From Saccharopolyspora rosea (GTDB lineage Bacteria; Actinomycetota; Actinomycetes; Mycobacteriales; Pseudonocardiaceae): a DNA stretch of 64,000 nt. Positions within the stretch are counted from its first letter, which is position 1; every line of letters begins with the position of its first letter. The notes beneath the pieces are model-generated. The model ran no database searches and was not told where the DNA came from. It worked only from the letters and a program-made list of their open reading frames with translations. The position numbers and the translations under genes were made by a program. The DNA lies in assembly GCF_025643595.1 (NCBI RefSeq), contig NZ_CP102826.1, positions 6,386,001-6,450,000 of the forward strand. Reading direction: 5' to 3'. Positions 9,043 through 16,889 of the stretch are shown here, piece by piece.

Positions 9043-9585
9043 TCACCCGAGCCCCAGGTCGGCGAGGCCGAGCAGGGAGCGGTACGGCAGCCCCGCCGCC
9101 TCGATCGCCTCGCGCGCACCGGTGTCCCGGTCGACGACCGTGGCGACGCCGACGATCTCGGCGTCCGCTTCGCGCAGCGCCTCGACGGCGGTGAGCACGC
9201 TGCCGCCGGTGGTGGAGGTGTCCTCGACCGCCAGCACGCGGCGACCGGTGACGCCCGGGCCCTCGATGCGCCGCTGCATGCCGTGCGTCTTGGCGCTCTT
9301 GCGCACCACGAACACGTCCAGCGGGTCGCCCGGGCTGTGCATCATGGCGGCGGCGACCGGGTCGGCGCCGAGGGTGAGCCCGCCGACGGCGGTGTAGTCC
9401 CAGTCGGCGGTGAGCTGCCGCAGCAGCACGCCGATCAACGGTGCTGCCCGGTGGTGCAGCGTCGCCCGGCGCAGGTCCACGTAGTAGTCCGCCTCCTTGC
9501 CGGAGGAGAGGGTGACCCGACCGTGCACGACGGCGAGTTCGCGGACCAGGTCGGCGAGTTCGCCGCGCTGCTGTTCATCGACCAC
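9043..9585 (-). CDS. pyrE: Orotate phosphoribosyltransferase
   Basis: The 180-residue enzyme joins orotate to PRPP, forming OMP in de novo pyrimidine synthesis. The PRPP loop VLAVEDTSTTGGSVLTAVEAL (about residues 115-135) is intact. LSSGKEADYYVDLRRATL near residue 30 is the classic PyrE N-terminal orotate and metal segment, and VVRKSAKTHGMQRRIEG is the flexible catalytic loop with Lys and His. The length is that of short actinobacterial PyrE (Mtb 179 residues). Its ATG lies 31 bp downstream of the SDR gene's stop codon on the same strand. Core gene, secure call. Confidence 0.96.
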   Translation of the reverse strand: MVDEQQRGELADLVRELAVVHGRVTLSSGKEADYYVDLRRATLHHRAAPLIGVLLRQLTADWDYTAVGGLTLGADPVAAAMMHSPGDPLDVFVVRKSAKTHGMQRRIEGPGVTGRRVLAVEDTSTTGGSVLTAVEALREADAEIVGVATVVDRDTGAREAIEAAGLPYRSLLGLADLGLG

Positions 9586-9616
9586 GAGATTCCAGCCTAC
9601 CGGCCGGTCACGGCGC

Positions 9617-10390
9617 TCAGGTGCGGCCGGGGGTGGTGCGGGTGACGATCATGCGCTGGATCCGCTGCGGGATCAGCCGACCCACCGCGACCAGCGCCTT
9701 GTACTGCAGTCCCGGCACCGAGACGACCCGGCCGCGGCGCAGGTCGGTCAGCGCCTCGTGCACCACCTGGTCGGCCTGCAGCCAGAACGCGCGCGGCAGC
9801 CGGCCCATCTGGAGCCCGGCCCGCTGGTGGAACTCGGTCTGGGTGAAGCCCGGGCACACCGCCATGATCCGCACCCCGGTCCCGGCCAGCGCGACCGACA
9901 GGCCCTCGGAGAGGGCGGTCACGTACGCCTTGGTGGCCGAGTAGGTCGAGCCGGACACGGCGAAGAACCCGGCGACGCTGGAGACGTTGACGATGTCGCC
10001 GCGCCCGCGCCGCCGCATGCCGGGCACGGCCGCGTGCGTCAGCCGCAGCACGGCGCCGACGTTGACGTCCAGCTGCTTCTGCACGGTCTCGGCGTCGGTG
10101 TCCCAGAACTCCCCGGAAGTGCCGAACCCGGCGTTGTTGACCAGCACGTCCACCGGGCGCTGCTCGTCGGCGAGGCGCCGTTCGACCTCGGCGCGCTGGG
10201 TGTCGGCGGCGAGGTCGGCGGGCAGCACCTCGACCTCGACGCGGTGCCGGGCGCGCAGCCGGTCGGCGAATTCCTCCAACCGGGCGGCATCGCGCGCGAC
10301 CAGGATCATGTCGTGGCCCTCGGCGGCCAGCCGCCGGGCGAACGCGCGTCCGATGCCCGCGGTGGCGCCGGTGACGAGTGCGGTAGGCAT
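9617..10390 (-). CDS. SDR-family NAD(P)-dependent oxidoreductase
   Basis: The 257-residue short-chain dehydrogenase has the cofactor motif VTGATAGIGRAFARRLA at residues 6-22, the NNAGFG motif, the catalytic Ser in VNVSSVAGFF and Y-S-A-T-K as the YxxxK pair. The Arg (VARDAARLEEF) after the second beta strand suggests NADPH preference. The C-terminal WLQADQVVHEALTDLRRGRVVSVPGLQYK is typical of the group annotated as short-chain acyl or keto reductases. The substrate is unknown. It sits upstream of pyrE on the same strand and is probably co-transcribed. The start ATG fits the beta-1 strand. Confidence 0.9.
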   Translation of the reverse strand: MPTALVTGATAGIGRAFARRLAAEGHDMILVARDAARLEEFADRLRARHRVEVEVLPADLAADTQRAEVERRLADEQRPVDVLVNNAGFGTSGEFWDTDAETVQKQLDVNVGAVLRLTHAAVPGMRRRGRGDIVNVSSVAGFFAVSGSTYSATKAYVTALSEGLSVALAGTGVRIMAVCPGFTQTEFHQRAGLQMGRLPRAFWLQADQVVHEALTDLRRGRVVSVPGLQYKALVAVGRLIPQRIQRMIVTRTTPGRT

Positions 10391-10410
10391 GCCGCGAACC
10401 TACCGGGGAG

Positions 10411-11109
10411 TCAACCCCGGTTCTCCGAAGGGGCCTCGGACTCGGTGTCCGCGGTGTCGTTGGGGTCGCTGTCGAACGGGTCGACCAGATCGGCGAGTTC
10501 GCCCAGGTCGCGCAGCAGGCGTTCCAGGCGGGCCGGGTCGGCGTCGGCGGGGTCGAGCGCGGCGAGCACCCAGTCGTCCTCCAGCCACACCACGGTCACG
10601 TCCGGGCCGATCTCCTCGGTGGCGTCGACCAGGTCGGGGGTGACCAGCGGCCGAGCCCCGGAGACCTCGGTGACGAACGCGTAGCGCGAGCCGACCGGGC
10701 CGAGCAGGTCGAGCCCGGAGTCCTGCGGCACCGGGACGTCCGGCAGCCACAGCTCGACGGTCGCGGGCGTGGGGCGGCGGCAGCGGATCCCGGCCAGCAC
10801 CGCGTTCGCGCGGCCGTTGACGGACAGGTCGAGCACGTACACCTGGCGCCGCCCGTCGGTGGTGAACGTCGAACCCGCGACGACGTCGGTGGCGGTGACG
10901 CCGGAGGAGTACTGCGCGAGCACCCCCCGCTCCCAGCGGGTCGGCAGCACCTGGTCGGCTTCGGCGAACTGCCATCCGCGCAGCGCCGCCCAGCGGCGCC
11001 GCTCGCGGTTGTTCGAGGAGCGCCGGGACCGGTCGCTGATCAGCAGCGCGGTCCCCGCGCCGATGGCGACGACGGCGACGACGAACCAAAGCCACGCAGG
11101 GATGCCCAC
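10411..11109 (-). CDS. Single-pass membrane-anchored hypothetical protein
   Basis: The chosen GTG start gives 232 residues beginning with GIPAWLWFVVAVVAIGAG, a membrane helix followed by Arg-rich sequence (SDRSRRSSNNRERRR), so the body should face the cytoplasm. The body has no motif I can name; it contains WAALRGWQF, ELWLPDVPVPQDSGLDLLGPVG and a C-terminal LLRDLGELADLVDPF, and ends in an acidic tail rich in Asp, Glu and Ser. It stands where M. tuberculosis has Rv0383c, a membrane or secreted protein between pyrE and clpB. A longer reading to an ATG 14 codons upstream is possible but would break the signal-anchor pattern. Confidence 0.7.
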   Translation of the reverse strand: MGIPAWLWFVVAVVAIGAGTALLISDRSRRSSNNRERRRWAALRGWQFAEADQVLPTRWERGVLAQYSSGVTATDVVAGSTFTTDGRRQVYVLDLSVNGRANAVLAGIRCRRPTPATVELWLPDVPVPQDSGLDLLGPVGSRYAFVTEVSGARPLVTPDLVDATEEIGPDVTVVWLEDDWVLAALDPADADPARLERLLRDLGELADLVDPFDSDPNDTADTESEAPSENRG

Positions 11110-11249
11110 ACAGCGCAGGGTAGTCCGGTCGTCGCGGGACGCGAAGATCACCTGGGGCAGATGCCCCGAACCGCGCTATCGATTGAACCTGACCTGGGCA
11201 AATGATCTCGGGGCCCGTCCTGCTCGGCAGTGCGGGACGCTCGGGGACG

Positions 11250-11873
11250 TCACCCGAGGTTGTCGCACAGGGACCGCCACTCGGCGTGGTCCGGCGCCGG
11301 GCCGGGCAGCGGCGGCCCGCCGGCGCGCAGCCCCTCGACGACCAGCGCGAGGTAGCGGGCGCGCAGTTCGGCGCGGCGCGGCTCGCAGGTGGGCAACCGC
11401 GGGTTGAGGTGCTTGAACAGCAGCAGGATGTCGGTGAAGCCGACGTCCTCGCGCAGGTCGCCGGACTTCTGGGCGGCCACCACGAGTTCCTCGGTGACCT
11501 CGGCCATGCGGGCCTGCAGGCCGCGGAACTCCGCGGAGTAGGTGTGCGGCTCGTCCCAGGTCGGCAGCACGGTGCCGATGCCGGTGCCCTCGCGCATGCA
11601 GCGGGACATGAAGCGGATCAGCGCCCGCCACGGGTCCGGTTCGTCGGCCCGCGCGGCCTCGGCCTCGCTGATGATCAGCTGGAACGAGGCGGTGCGGACC
11701 TGCTCGACGAGCTGCTGCTTGCTGGGGTAGCGGCGGTAGATCGACGCCACGCCGACCCCGGCCCGCCGGGCGACCTCGGACATCGGTGCGCCGAACCCCT
11801 GGGTGGCGAACACGTCGCGGGCGGCGGCGATGACCTGGTCGTCGTACCGCGCCGATCTGTTCGACGTGGGCAT
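11250..11873 (-). CDS. TetR/AcrR-family transcriptional regulator
   Basis: The 207-residue regulator has an N-terminal helix-turn-helix (residues 10-56: VIAAARDVFATQGFGAP, VARRAGVGVASIYRRYPSKQQLVEQV) and a variable ligand-binding C-terminal domain. It is divergent from the MFS exporter gene at 11961 with 87 bp between them. That interval holds several GGAAC/GTTCC half-sites, including a 9-bp perfect inverted repeat, which is what a self-regulating TetR/exporter pair is expected to show. It therefore probably represses the exporter until a ligand binds. The ATG start places the HTH at the usual distance from the N-terminus. Confidence 0.9.
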   Translation of the reverse strand: MPTSNRSARYDDQVIAAARDVFATQGFGAPMSEVARRAGVGVASIYRRYPSKQQLVEQVRTASFQLIISEAEAARADEPDPWRALIRFMSRCMREGTGIGTVLPTWDEPHTYSAEFRGLQARMAEVTEELVVAAQKSGDLREDVGFTDILLLFKHLNPRLPTCEPRRAELRARYLALVVEGLRAGGPPLPGPAPDHAEWRSLCDNLG

Positions 11874-11892
11874 GGCCACAGGGTACGCGTTC

Positions 11893-11946
11893 GCGGAATG
11901 GCGCGTTCCGCCCCGTGGTTCCATCGGAACGGAATGATCCGTTCCG
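11893..11946. promoter_or_regulatory. Operator cluster for the TetR/MFS divergent pair
   Basis: CGGAACGGA and TCCGTTCCG (11925-11933 and 11938-11946) form a perfect inverted repeat around ATGA, 15 bp before the MFS start. GCGGAA/TTCCGC (11893-11911) and a GTTCC-N3-GGAAC pair (11918-11930) add further half-sites of the same GGAAC type. The arrangement suggests two or more TetR dimers covering both promoters. Confidence 0.7.
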
Positions 11947-11960
11947 CTCGGAGGAGATCC

Positions 11961-13181
11961 ATGCCCGTCCCCGAACTCGTCCGGCCCGCGCCACCGCCGA
12001 CGCGGCCCGGACTCGCGTTGCCCCGACCCGCGGCGTTCGCCTGCACCGGAGTGCTGCTGGGCCTGTTCCTGGTCGGCTCCACCACGCCGTCCCCGATGTA
12101 CGCCCTCTACCAGCAGCGCTGGCACTTCAGCGCCATCGTGCTCACCGAGGTGTTCGCGGTGTACGCGGTCGCGATCCTGGCCGCGCTGCTGCTGTTCGGG
12201 TCGCTGTCCGACCACGTCGGGCGACGACCGGTGCTGCTGGCCGCGGTGGTCGTGGAGATCGTCGCGATGGCGGCGCTCGGGTTCGCCCCGAACGTCGGCT
12301 GGCTGTTCGCCGGCCGCGTTCTGCAGGGCCTGGCCACCGGCGTCGCGACCAGCGCGATCAGCGGTGCGCTGCTGGACTTCCAGCCGCCCGGCAGCAACCG
12401 CGGGCCGCTGGTCAACGGCGTCGCCTCGGGCGTGGGGATGGCGGTCGGTTCGGTGCTGGCCGGGGCGCTCGTGCAGTACGCGCCGGGGCCGACGCTGACC
12501 AGCTACCTGGTGCTGATCGCCGCGTTCGCGCTGTCGCTGCTCGGGGTGCTGGCGATGCCCGAACCCGTGCCGCACCGCAGGCCGCTGCGGGACGCGCTGC
12601 GGCCGCAGCGCCCGACCGTCCCGGCGGGACGCGGCCGGACGTTCGCGCTGCTGGCGACCACGATGCTCGCCTCCTGGACGGTCGGCGGGATGTTCATGTC
12701 GCTCGGACCGTCGGTCGCCAAGGGGCTCGTGGCGGACGCTCCCTACGTGGTCGGCGGGCTGACCGTCGCCGCGCTCGCGGGCGTCGGCGGCATCACGCAG
12801 CTGGTGCTGTCGTCCTGGTCCGGACGGCGCGCGGTGCGCGTCGCGGCGCCGCTGATGATCGCCGGGCTGGCCGGGGTCGCGGCGTCGGTGCTGGTCGGCT
12901 CGGCGGCGGTGTTCTTCGCCGCCGCGGTGGTCCTGGGCGTCGGCTGGGGGCTGATGTTCATGGGCGGTTTCCGCATGCTGACCGGTCTGGCGACGCCGGA
13001 GCACCGGGCCGGCACGTCGGCGATGATCTACGTCGTCGCCTACCTGTCGGCGAGCGTGCCCAGCGTCGCCCTGGGCACCGTGAGCACGGTCTTCGGTCTC
13101 ACCGCGGCAACTCTGGCCTTCGCGATCACCGCCGCGGCCTTCTCCCTCGTCGCCGCACTGGCGACCCTCGGCCACCGCTGA
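11961..13181 (+). CDS. MFS drug/metabolite exporter (12-TM type)
   Basis: The 406-residue protein has about twelve membrane helices and the MFS motif A loop GSLSDHVGRRPVLLAAVV between helices 2 and 3. LFAGRVLQGLATGVATSAISGALLD (motif B-like Arg in helix 4) and a motif C-like GVASGVGMAVGSVLAGAL segment mark a proton antiporter. The product should export a hydrophobic or toxic compound; the substrate is unknown. A GGAGGAG ribosome binding site precedes the ATG. Transcription is divergent from the TetR gene, with the inverted repeats lying directly upstream, so induction by the exported compound is likely. Confidence 0.9.
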   Translation: MPVPELVRPAPPPTRPGLALPRPAAFACTGVLLGLFLVGSTTPSPMYALYQQRWHFSAIVLTEVFAVYAVAILAALLLFGSLSDHVGRRPVLLAAVVVEIVAMAALGFAPNVGWLFAGRVLQGLATGVATSAISGALLDFQPPGSNRGPLVNGVASGVGMAVGSVLAGALVQYAPGPTLTSYLVLIAAFALSLLGVLAMPEPVPHRRPLRDALRPQRPTVPAGRGRTFALLATTMLASWTVGGMFMSLGPSVAKGLVADAPYVVGGLTVAALAGVGGITQLVLSSWSGRRAVRVAAPLMIAGLAGVAASVLVGSAAVFFAAAVVLGVGWGLMFMGGFRMLTGLATPEHRAGTSAMIYVVAYLSASVPSVALGTVSTVFGLTAATLAFAITAAAFSLVAALATLGHR

Positions 13182-13191
13182 CGTGCACGAC

Positions 13192-13230
13192 CGCGGTGCC
13201 GCGCGGGAACCGGCCGCGCGGCACCGCGGA
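13192..13230. terminator. Bidirectional terminator hairpin between MFS gene and clpB
   Basis: Two perfectly complementary 16-bp arms (13192-13207 and 13215-13230) are separated by 7 bp, between convergent genes. It is one of the strongest hairpins in the window. Confidence 0.9.
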
Positions 13231-13232
13231 TC

Positions 13233-15815
13233 TCACTCGGCTTCGACGGTGAGGGACTCGTTGTCGTCGGTGGCGTCGACGCGGATCTTGTCGCCCTCGC
13301 GGATCTCGCCCGCCAGCAGCTTGCGGGCCAGCTGGTCGCCGATGGCCGACTGGACCAGGCGGCGCAGCGGGCGGGCGCCGTAGACCGGGTCGAACCCGTT
13401 GAGCGCCAACCAGTCCCGGGCCGCCGGCTGCACGTCGAGGCTGAGCCGGCGCTGCGCCAGCCGCTGCCCGAGCCGGTCCACCTGGATGTCCACGATGGAC
13501 GTCAGTTCCTCTGTGGACAGCGCGTGGAACACCACCGTGTCGTCCAGCCGGTTCAGGAACTCCGGCTTGAAGTGCTGCCGCACCACCGACATGACCGCGT
13601 CGTCGCGCTGCTGCTCGGTCAGGTTCGGGTCCGCGATCGCCTGCGAGCCCAGGTTCGACGTCAGCACCAGGATGGTGTTGCGGAAGTCCACCGTGCGGCC
13701 GTGGCCGTCGGTGAGCCGCCCGTCGTCGAGCACCTGCAACAACACGTCGAAGACGTCCGAGTGCGCCTTCTCCACCTCGTCGAACAGCACCACCGAGTAG
13801 GGCCTCCGCCGGACCGCCTCGGTGAGCTGACCGCCCTGGTCGTAGCCGACGTAACCGGGCGGGGCACCGACCAGCCGGGCCACCGCGTGCTTCTCGGCGT
13901 ACTCGCTCATGTCGATGCGGATCATCGCCCGCTCGTCGTCGAACAGGAACTCCGCGAGCGCCTTGGCCAGCTCGGTCTTGCCGACCCCGGTCGGGCCCAG
14001 GAACAGGAACGAGCCGGTCGGCCGGTCCGGGTCGGAGATCCCGGCGCGGGAGCGCCGCACCGCGTCGGAGACCGCGCGCACCGCCTCGGCCTGGCCGACC
14101 ACGCGGGAGCCGAGCGCGTCCTCCATGCGCAGCAGCTTCGCGGTCTCGCCCTCCAGCAGGCGACCCGCCGGGATGCCGGTCCAGGAGCTGACCACGTCGG
14201 CGACGTCGTCGGGCGTGACCTCCTCCTGGAGCATCGCCTTGCGCTCGCTCTGGGCCTCGGTGGCCGCGGTGAGTTCCTTCTCCAGCCGCGGGATCCGGCC
14301 GTAGCGCAGTTCCGCGGCCTTGCCGAGGTCGCCGTCGCGCTCGGCGCGCTCGGACTCGCCGCGCAGCTGCTCCAGCTGCGTCTTCAGGTCGCGGACCTTG
14401 TCGATGGACTCCTTCTCGTTCTGCCAGCGCGCGGTCAGCTCGGAGAGCTTCTCGCGGCGGTCGGCGAGTTCGGCCCGCAGCGCGGCGAGGCGCTCCAGGG
14501 ACGCCGGATCGTCCTCCTTGGACAGCGCCATCTCCTCGATCTCCAGCCGCCGCACGGCGCGTTCCACCTCGTCGATCTCCACCGGGCGGGAGTCGATCTC
14601 CATGCGCAGCCGGGACGCCGCCTCGTCGACCAGGTCGATCGCCTTGTCCGGCAGGAAGCGGGCGGTGATGTAGCGGTCGGACAGCGTGGCGGCGGCGACC
14701 AGCGCGCCGTCGGTGATCCGCACGCCGTGGTGCACCTCGTAGCGCTCCTTGAGGCCGCGCAGGATCGCGACGGTGTCCTCCGGGCTCGGCTCGCCGACCA
14801 TGACCTGCTGGAAGCGGCGTTCCAGCGCGGCGTCGGTCTCGATGTGCTCGCGGTACTCGTCCAGCGTCGTCGCACCGACCATGCGCAGTTCGCCGCGGGC
14901 CAGCATCGGCTTGATCATGTTGCCCGCGTCCATCGCGCCCTCGCCGGTGGCACCCGCGCCGACGATGGTGTGCAGCTCGTCGATGAACGTGATGATCTGC
15001 CCGGCGGAGTCGGTGATCTCCTTGAGCACCGCCTTGAGCCGTTCCTCGAACTCACCGCGGTACTTCGCACCGGCGACCATCGAACCGAGGTCCAGCGCCA
15101 CGACCCGCTTGCCGCGCAACGACTCCGGGACGTCACCGGCGACGATGCGCTGCGCCAGGCCCTCCACGATGGCCGTCTTGCCGACACCGGGTTCGCCGAT
15201 CAGCACGGGGTTGTTCTTGGTGCGCCGGGACAGCACCTGCACGACGCGGCGGATCTCGGCGTCGCGGCCGATCACCGGGTCCAGGTCGCCCTTGCGGGCG
15301 CGCTCGGTGAGGTCCTGGCCGTACTTCTGCAGGGCCTGGTAGGTGCCCTCGGGGTCCGGGCTGGTCACCCGCGCGGAGCCGCGGACCTTGGCGAACGCCT
15401 CGCGCAGCGCCTCCGGGGTGGCGCCCTGCCCGCGCAGCAGGTCGGCGACCCGCCCGCCCTCGGCGGCCAGGCCGACCAGCAGGTGCTCGGTGGACACGTA
15501 CTCATCGCCCATCTCGGTGGCCAACTGCTGGGCGTGCGTGAGCGCCTTGACCGCCTCGCGGTCCAGTTGCGGGCTGGACACCGTGGCCCCGGTGGCGGTC
15601 GGCAGGGCGTTGACGACCCGCTCCAGCTCCCGGCGGACCTCGGCCGGGTCGGCGCCGACCGCGGACAGCAGCGGCGCGGTCAGCCCGTCCCCCTGCGCGA
15701 GCAGCGCGCCGAGCAGGTGGGCGGGGGTGACGTCCGGATTCCCGGCGACCGTGGCGGCCTGCGCCGCCGAGGAGATCGCCTGCTGGGTCTTGGTTGTCGG
15801 GTTGAACGCGTCCAT
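13233..15815 (-). CDS. clpB: ATP-dependent chaperone ClpB
   Basis: The 860-residue Hsp100 disaggregase is complete. It has an N-terminal Clp repeat domain (1-145), AAA+ domain 1 with Walker [11 protein letters not shown] at about 207, the coiled-coil M domain (about 400-525, rich in Glu/Arg/Leu), and AAA+ domain 2 with Walker [11 protein letters not shown] at about 605, pore loop GYVGYDQGG and C-terminal sensor [10 protein letters not shown]. It works with DnaK/DnaJ/GrpE to pull proteins out of aggregates in the cytoplasm. A HAIR element 52 bp upstream of the ATG places it under HspR. The start has a GAGGTGAGGA ribosome binding site. Confidence 0.98.
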   Translation of the reverse strand: MDAFNPTTKTQQAISSAAQAATVAGNPDVTPAHLLGALLAQGDGLTAPLLSAVGADPAEVRRELERVVNALPTATGATVSSPQLDREAVKALTHAQQLATEMGDEYVSTEHLLVGLAAEGGRVADLLRGQGATPEALREAFAKVRGSARVTSPDPEGTYQALQKYGQDLTERARKGDLDPVIGRDAEIRRVVQVLSRRTKNNPVLIGEPGVGKTAIVEGLAQRIVAGDVPESLRGKRVVALDLGSMVAGAKYRGEFEERLKAVLKEITDSAGQIITFIDELHTIVGAGATGEGAMDAGNMIKPMLARGELRMVGATTLDEYREHIETDAALERRFQQVMVGEPSPEDTVAILRGLKERYEVHHGVRITDGALVAAATLSDRYITARFLPDKAIDLVDEAASRLRMEIDSRPVEIDEVERAVRRLEIEEMALSKEDDPASLERLAALRAELADRREKLSELTARWQNEKESIDKVRDLKTQLEQLRGESERAERDGDLGKAAELRYGRIPRLEKELTAATEAQSERKAMLQEEVTPDDVADVVSSWTGIPAGRLLEGETAKLLRMEDALGSRVVGQAEAVRAVSDAVRRSRAGISDPDRPTGSFLFLGPTGVGKTELAKALAEFLFDDERAMIRIDMSEYAEKHAVARLVGAPPGYVGYDQGGQLTEAVRRRPYSVVLFDEVEKAHSDVFDVLLQVLDDGRLTDGHGRTVDFRNTILVLTSNLGSQAIADPNLTEQQRDDAVMSVVRQHFKPEFLNRLDDTVVFHALSTEELTSIVDIQVDRLGQRLAQRRLSLDVQPAARDWLALNGFDPVYGARPLRRLVQSAIGDQLARKLLAGEIREGDKIRVDATDDNESLTVEAE

Positions 15816-15866
15816 TCCTCACCTCGTCGCCGGACGTGCCTTCTCACCCATACCAACGTGAAGAAA

Positions 15867-15887
15867 CTTGAGCCGGTTCCACTCAAG
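15867..15887 (-). promoter_or_regulatory. HAIR element (HspR operator) upstream of clpB
   Basis: CTTGAGC-N7-ACTCAAG matches the HAIR consensus CTTGAGT-N7-ACTCAAG at 13 of 14 arm positions. It lies 52 bp upstream of clpB. HspR, encoded at 23176-23637, is the expected ligand. Confidence 0.92.
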
Positions 15888-15924
15888 TATGCCCCACGGC
15901 GCAACTGTGCGCGCGATCACATGC

Positions 15925-15995
15925 GGCAGTGGCCGCGGACCCCCGAAGTCCGCGGCCACTGCCTTCCCCGTCGCGGGACGCCCCGAACGTCCCGC
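15925..15995 (-). terminator. Tandem terminator hairpins downstream of the YceI gene
   Basis: The first hairpin has 16-bp perfect arms (15925-15940 and 15948-15963); the second has GCGGGACG/CGTCCCGC arms (15973-15995). Together they close the MarR-exporter-YceI operon before the clpB promoter. Confidence 0.85.
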
Positions 15996-16006
15996 GTCCT
16001 CCCCGG

Positions 16007-16867
16007 TCAGTCCTCCCGGACCGCCTGGATGTCGATCTCGACCTTGAGCGTCGTGCCGATCGCGGCGATGCCGGTCTTGAGCGCCTGGTTGTAGTTCAGC
16101 GCGAAGTCCTCCCGGCGCAGCTGCGTCGTCGCCGACGCGGACGCGCGGGTGCCGCCCCACGGGTCCGGGCCGACGCCGAGGAACCGCGTGTCCAGCACCA
16201 CCGGGCGGGTCTGCCCGCACAGCGTCAGCTCGCCCTCCAGGTCCCAGCGGTCACCGCTGCGCTGGCGCAGCCCGGTGGACCGGAAGGTGATCGCCGGGTG
16301 GCGCTCGACGTCCAGGAAGTCGGCGTTGCGCAGGTGGTCGTCGCGCATCTGGTTCGCGGTGTCGATGCTCGCCGCCGCGATCGACACGTCGACCGCGGAG
16401 GACTCGATCGGACTGCCGATGCGCACCTCGCCGGAGAACTCGTTGAACCGGCCGTGGATGCTGCTGATGCCCAGGTGCCGCGCGGTGACCTGCACCGAGG
16501 AGTGCACCGGGTCGATGCGCCACAGGCCGGGCGCGGGCAGGTCGTCACCGCCCACCCTGCGCAGTTCGACGTCGCCGAGCGGGGCGGCGGCCCCGTCGTG
16601 CACCAGCGTGGTGCGAGCTACGGGCTCGTAACCGACGGCCGTGACGATCGCGGTGTAGGCACCGGGACGCAGTCCGGAGGCGACCACCGAGCCCTGGGCG
16701 TCGCCCTGCACCCGGGCGGCCTGCGTCCCGGTGCCGTCGATGAGCGTGAGCACGGCTTCCGGCACCGGCCATCCGTCCCCGGCGCGCACCGTCGCGGTCA
16801 CCGCCCCGGTTCCCTTGCCCGGCGCACCCGCCTGCTGCGTCACGGCCTGCTGCCGGCCGTGGTCCAT
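16007..16867 (-). CDS. YceI-family lipid/isoprenoid-binding protein with N-terminal Cna-B/carboxypeptidase-regulatory-like domain
   Basis: The 286-residue protein has two parts. Residues about 24-105 form a prealbumin-like beta-sandwich (VRAGDGWPVPEAVLTLIDGTG, GLRPGAYTAIVTAVGYEPV) like the repeats of the neighbouring exporter. Residues about 115-286 are a YceI lipocalin-like barrel (GLWRIDPVHSSVQVTARHLGIS, RNADFLDVERHPAITFRST, GELTLCGQTRPVVLD, DFALNYN). YceI proteins bind long isoprenoid or lipid tails in a hydrophobic barrel. No signal peptide is visible, so it should be cytoplasmic. I use the second ATG, which has GAAGGGG about 9 bp upstream; the first ATG is immediately next to that sequence. 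It follows the exporter by 22 bp and is its probable partner. Confidence 0.88.
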   Translation of the reverse strand: MDHGRQQAVTQQAGAPGKGTGAVTATVRAGDGWPVPEAVLTLIDGTGTQAARVQGDAQGSVVASGLRPGAYTAIVTAVGYEPVARTTLVHDGAAAPLGDVELRRVGGDDLPAPGLWRIDPVHSSVQVTARHLGISSIHGRFNEFSGEVRIGSPIESSAVDVSIAAASIDTANQMRDDHLRNADFLDVERHPAITFRSTGLRQRSGDRWDLEGELTLCGQTRPVVLDTRFLGVGPDPWGGTRASASATTQLRREDFALNYNQALKTGIAAIGTTLKVEIDIQAVRED

Positions 16868-16889
16868 GTCCAACATCCCCTTCGCGTGC

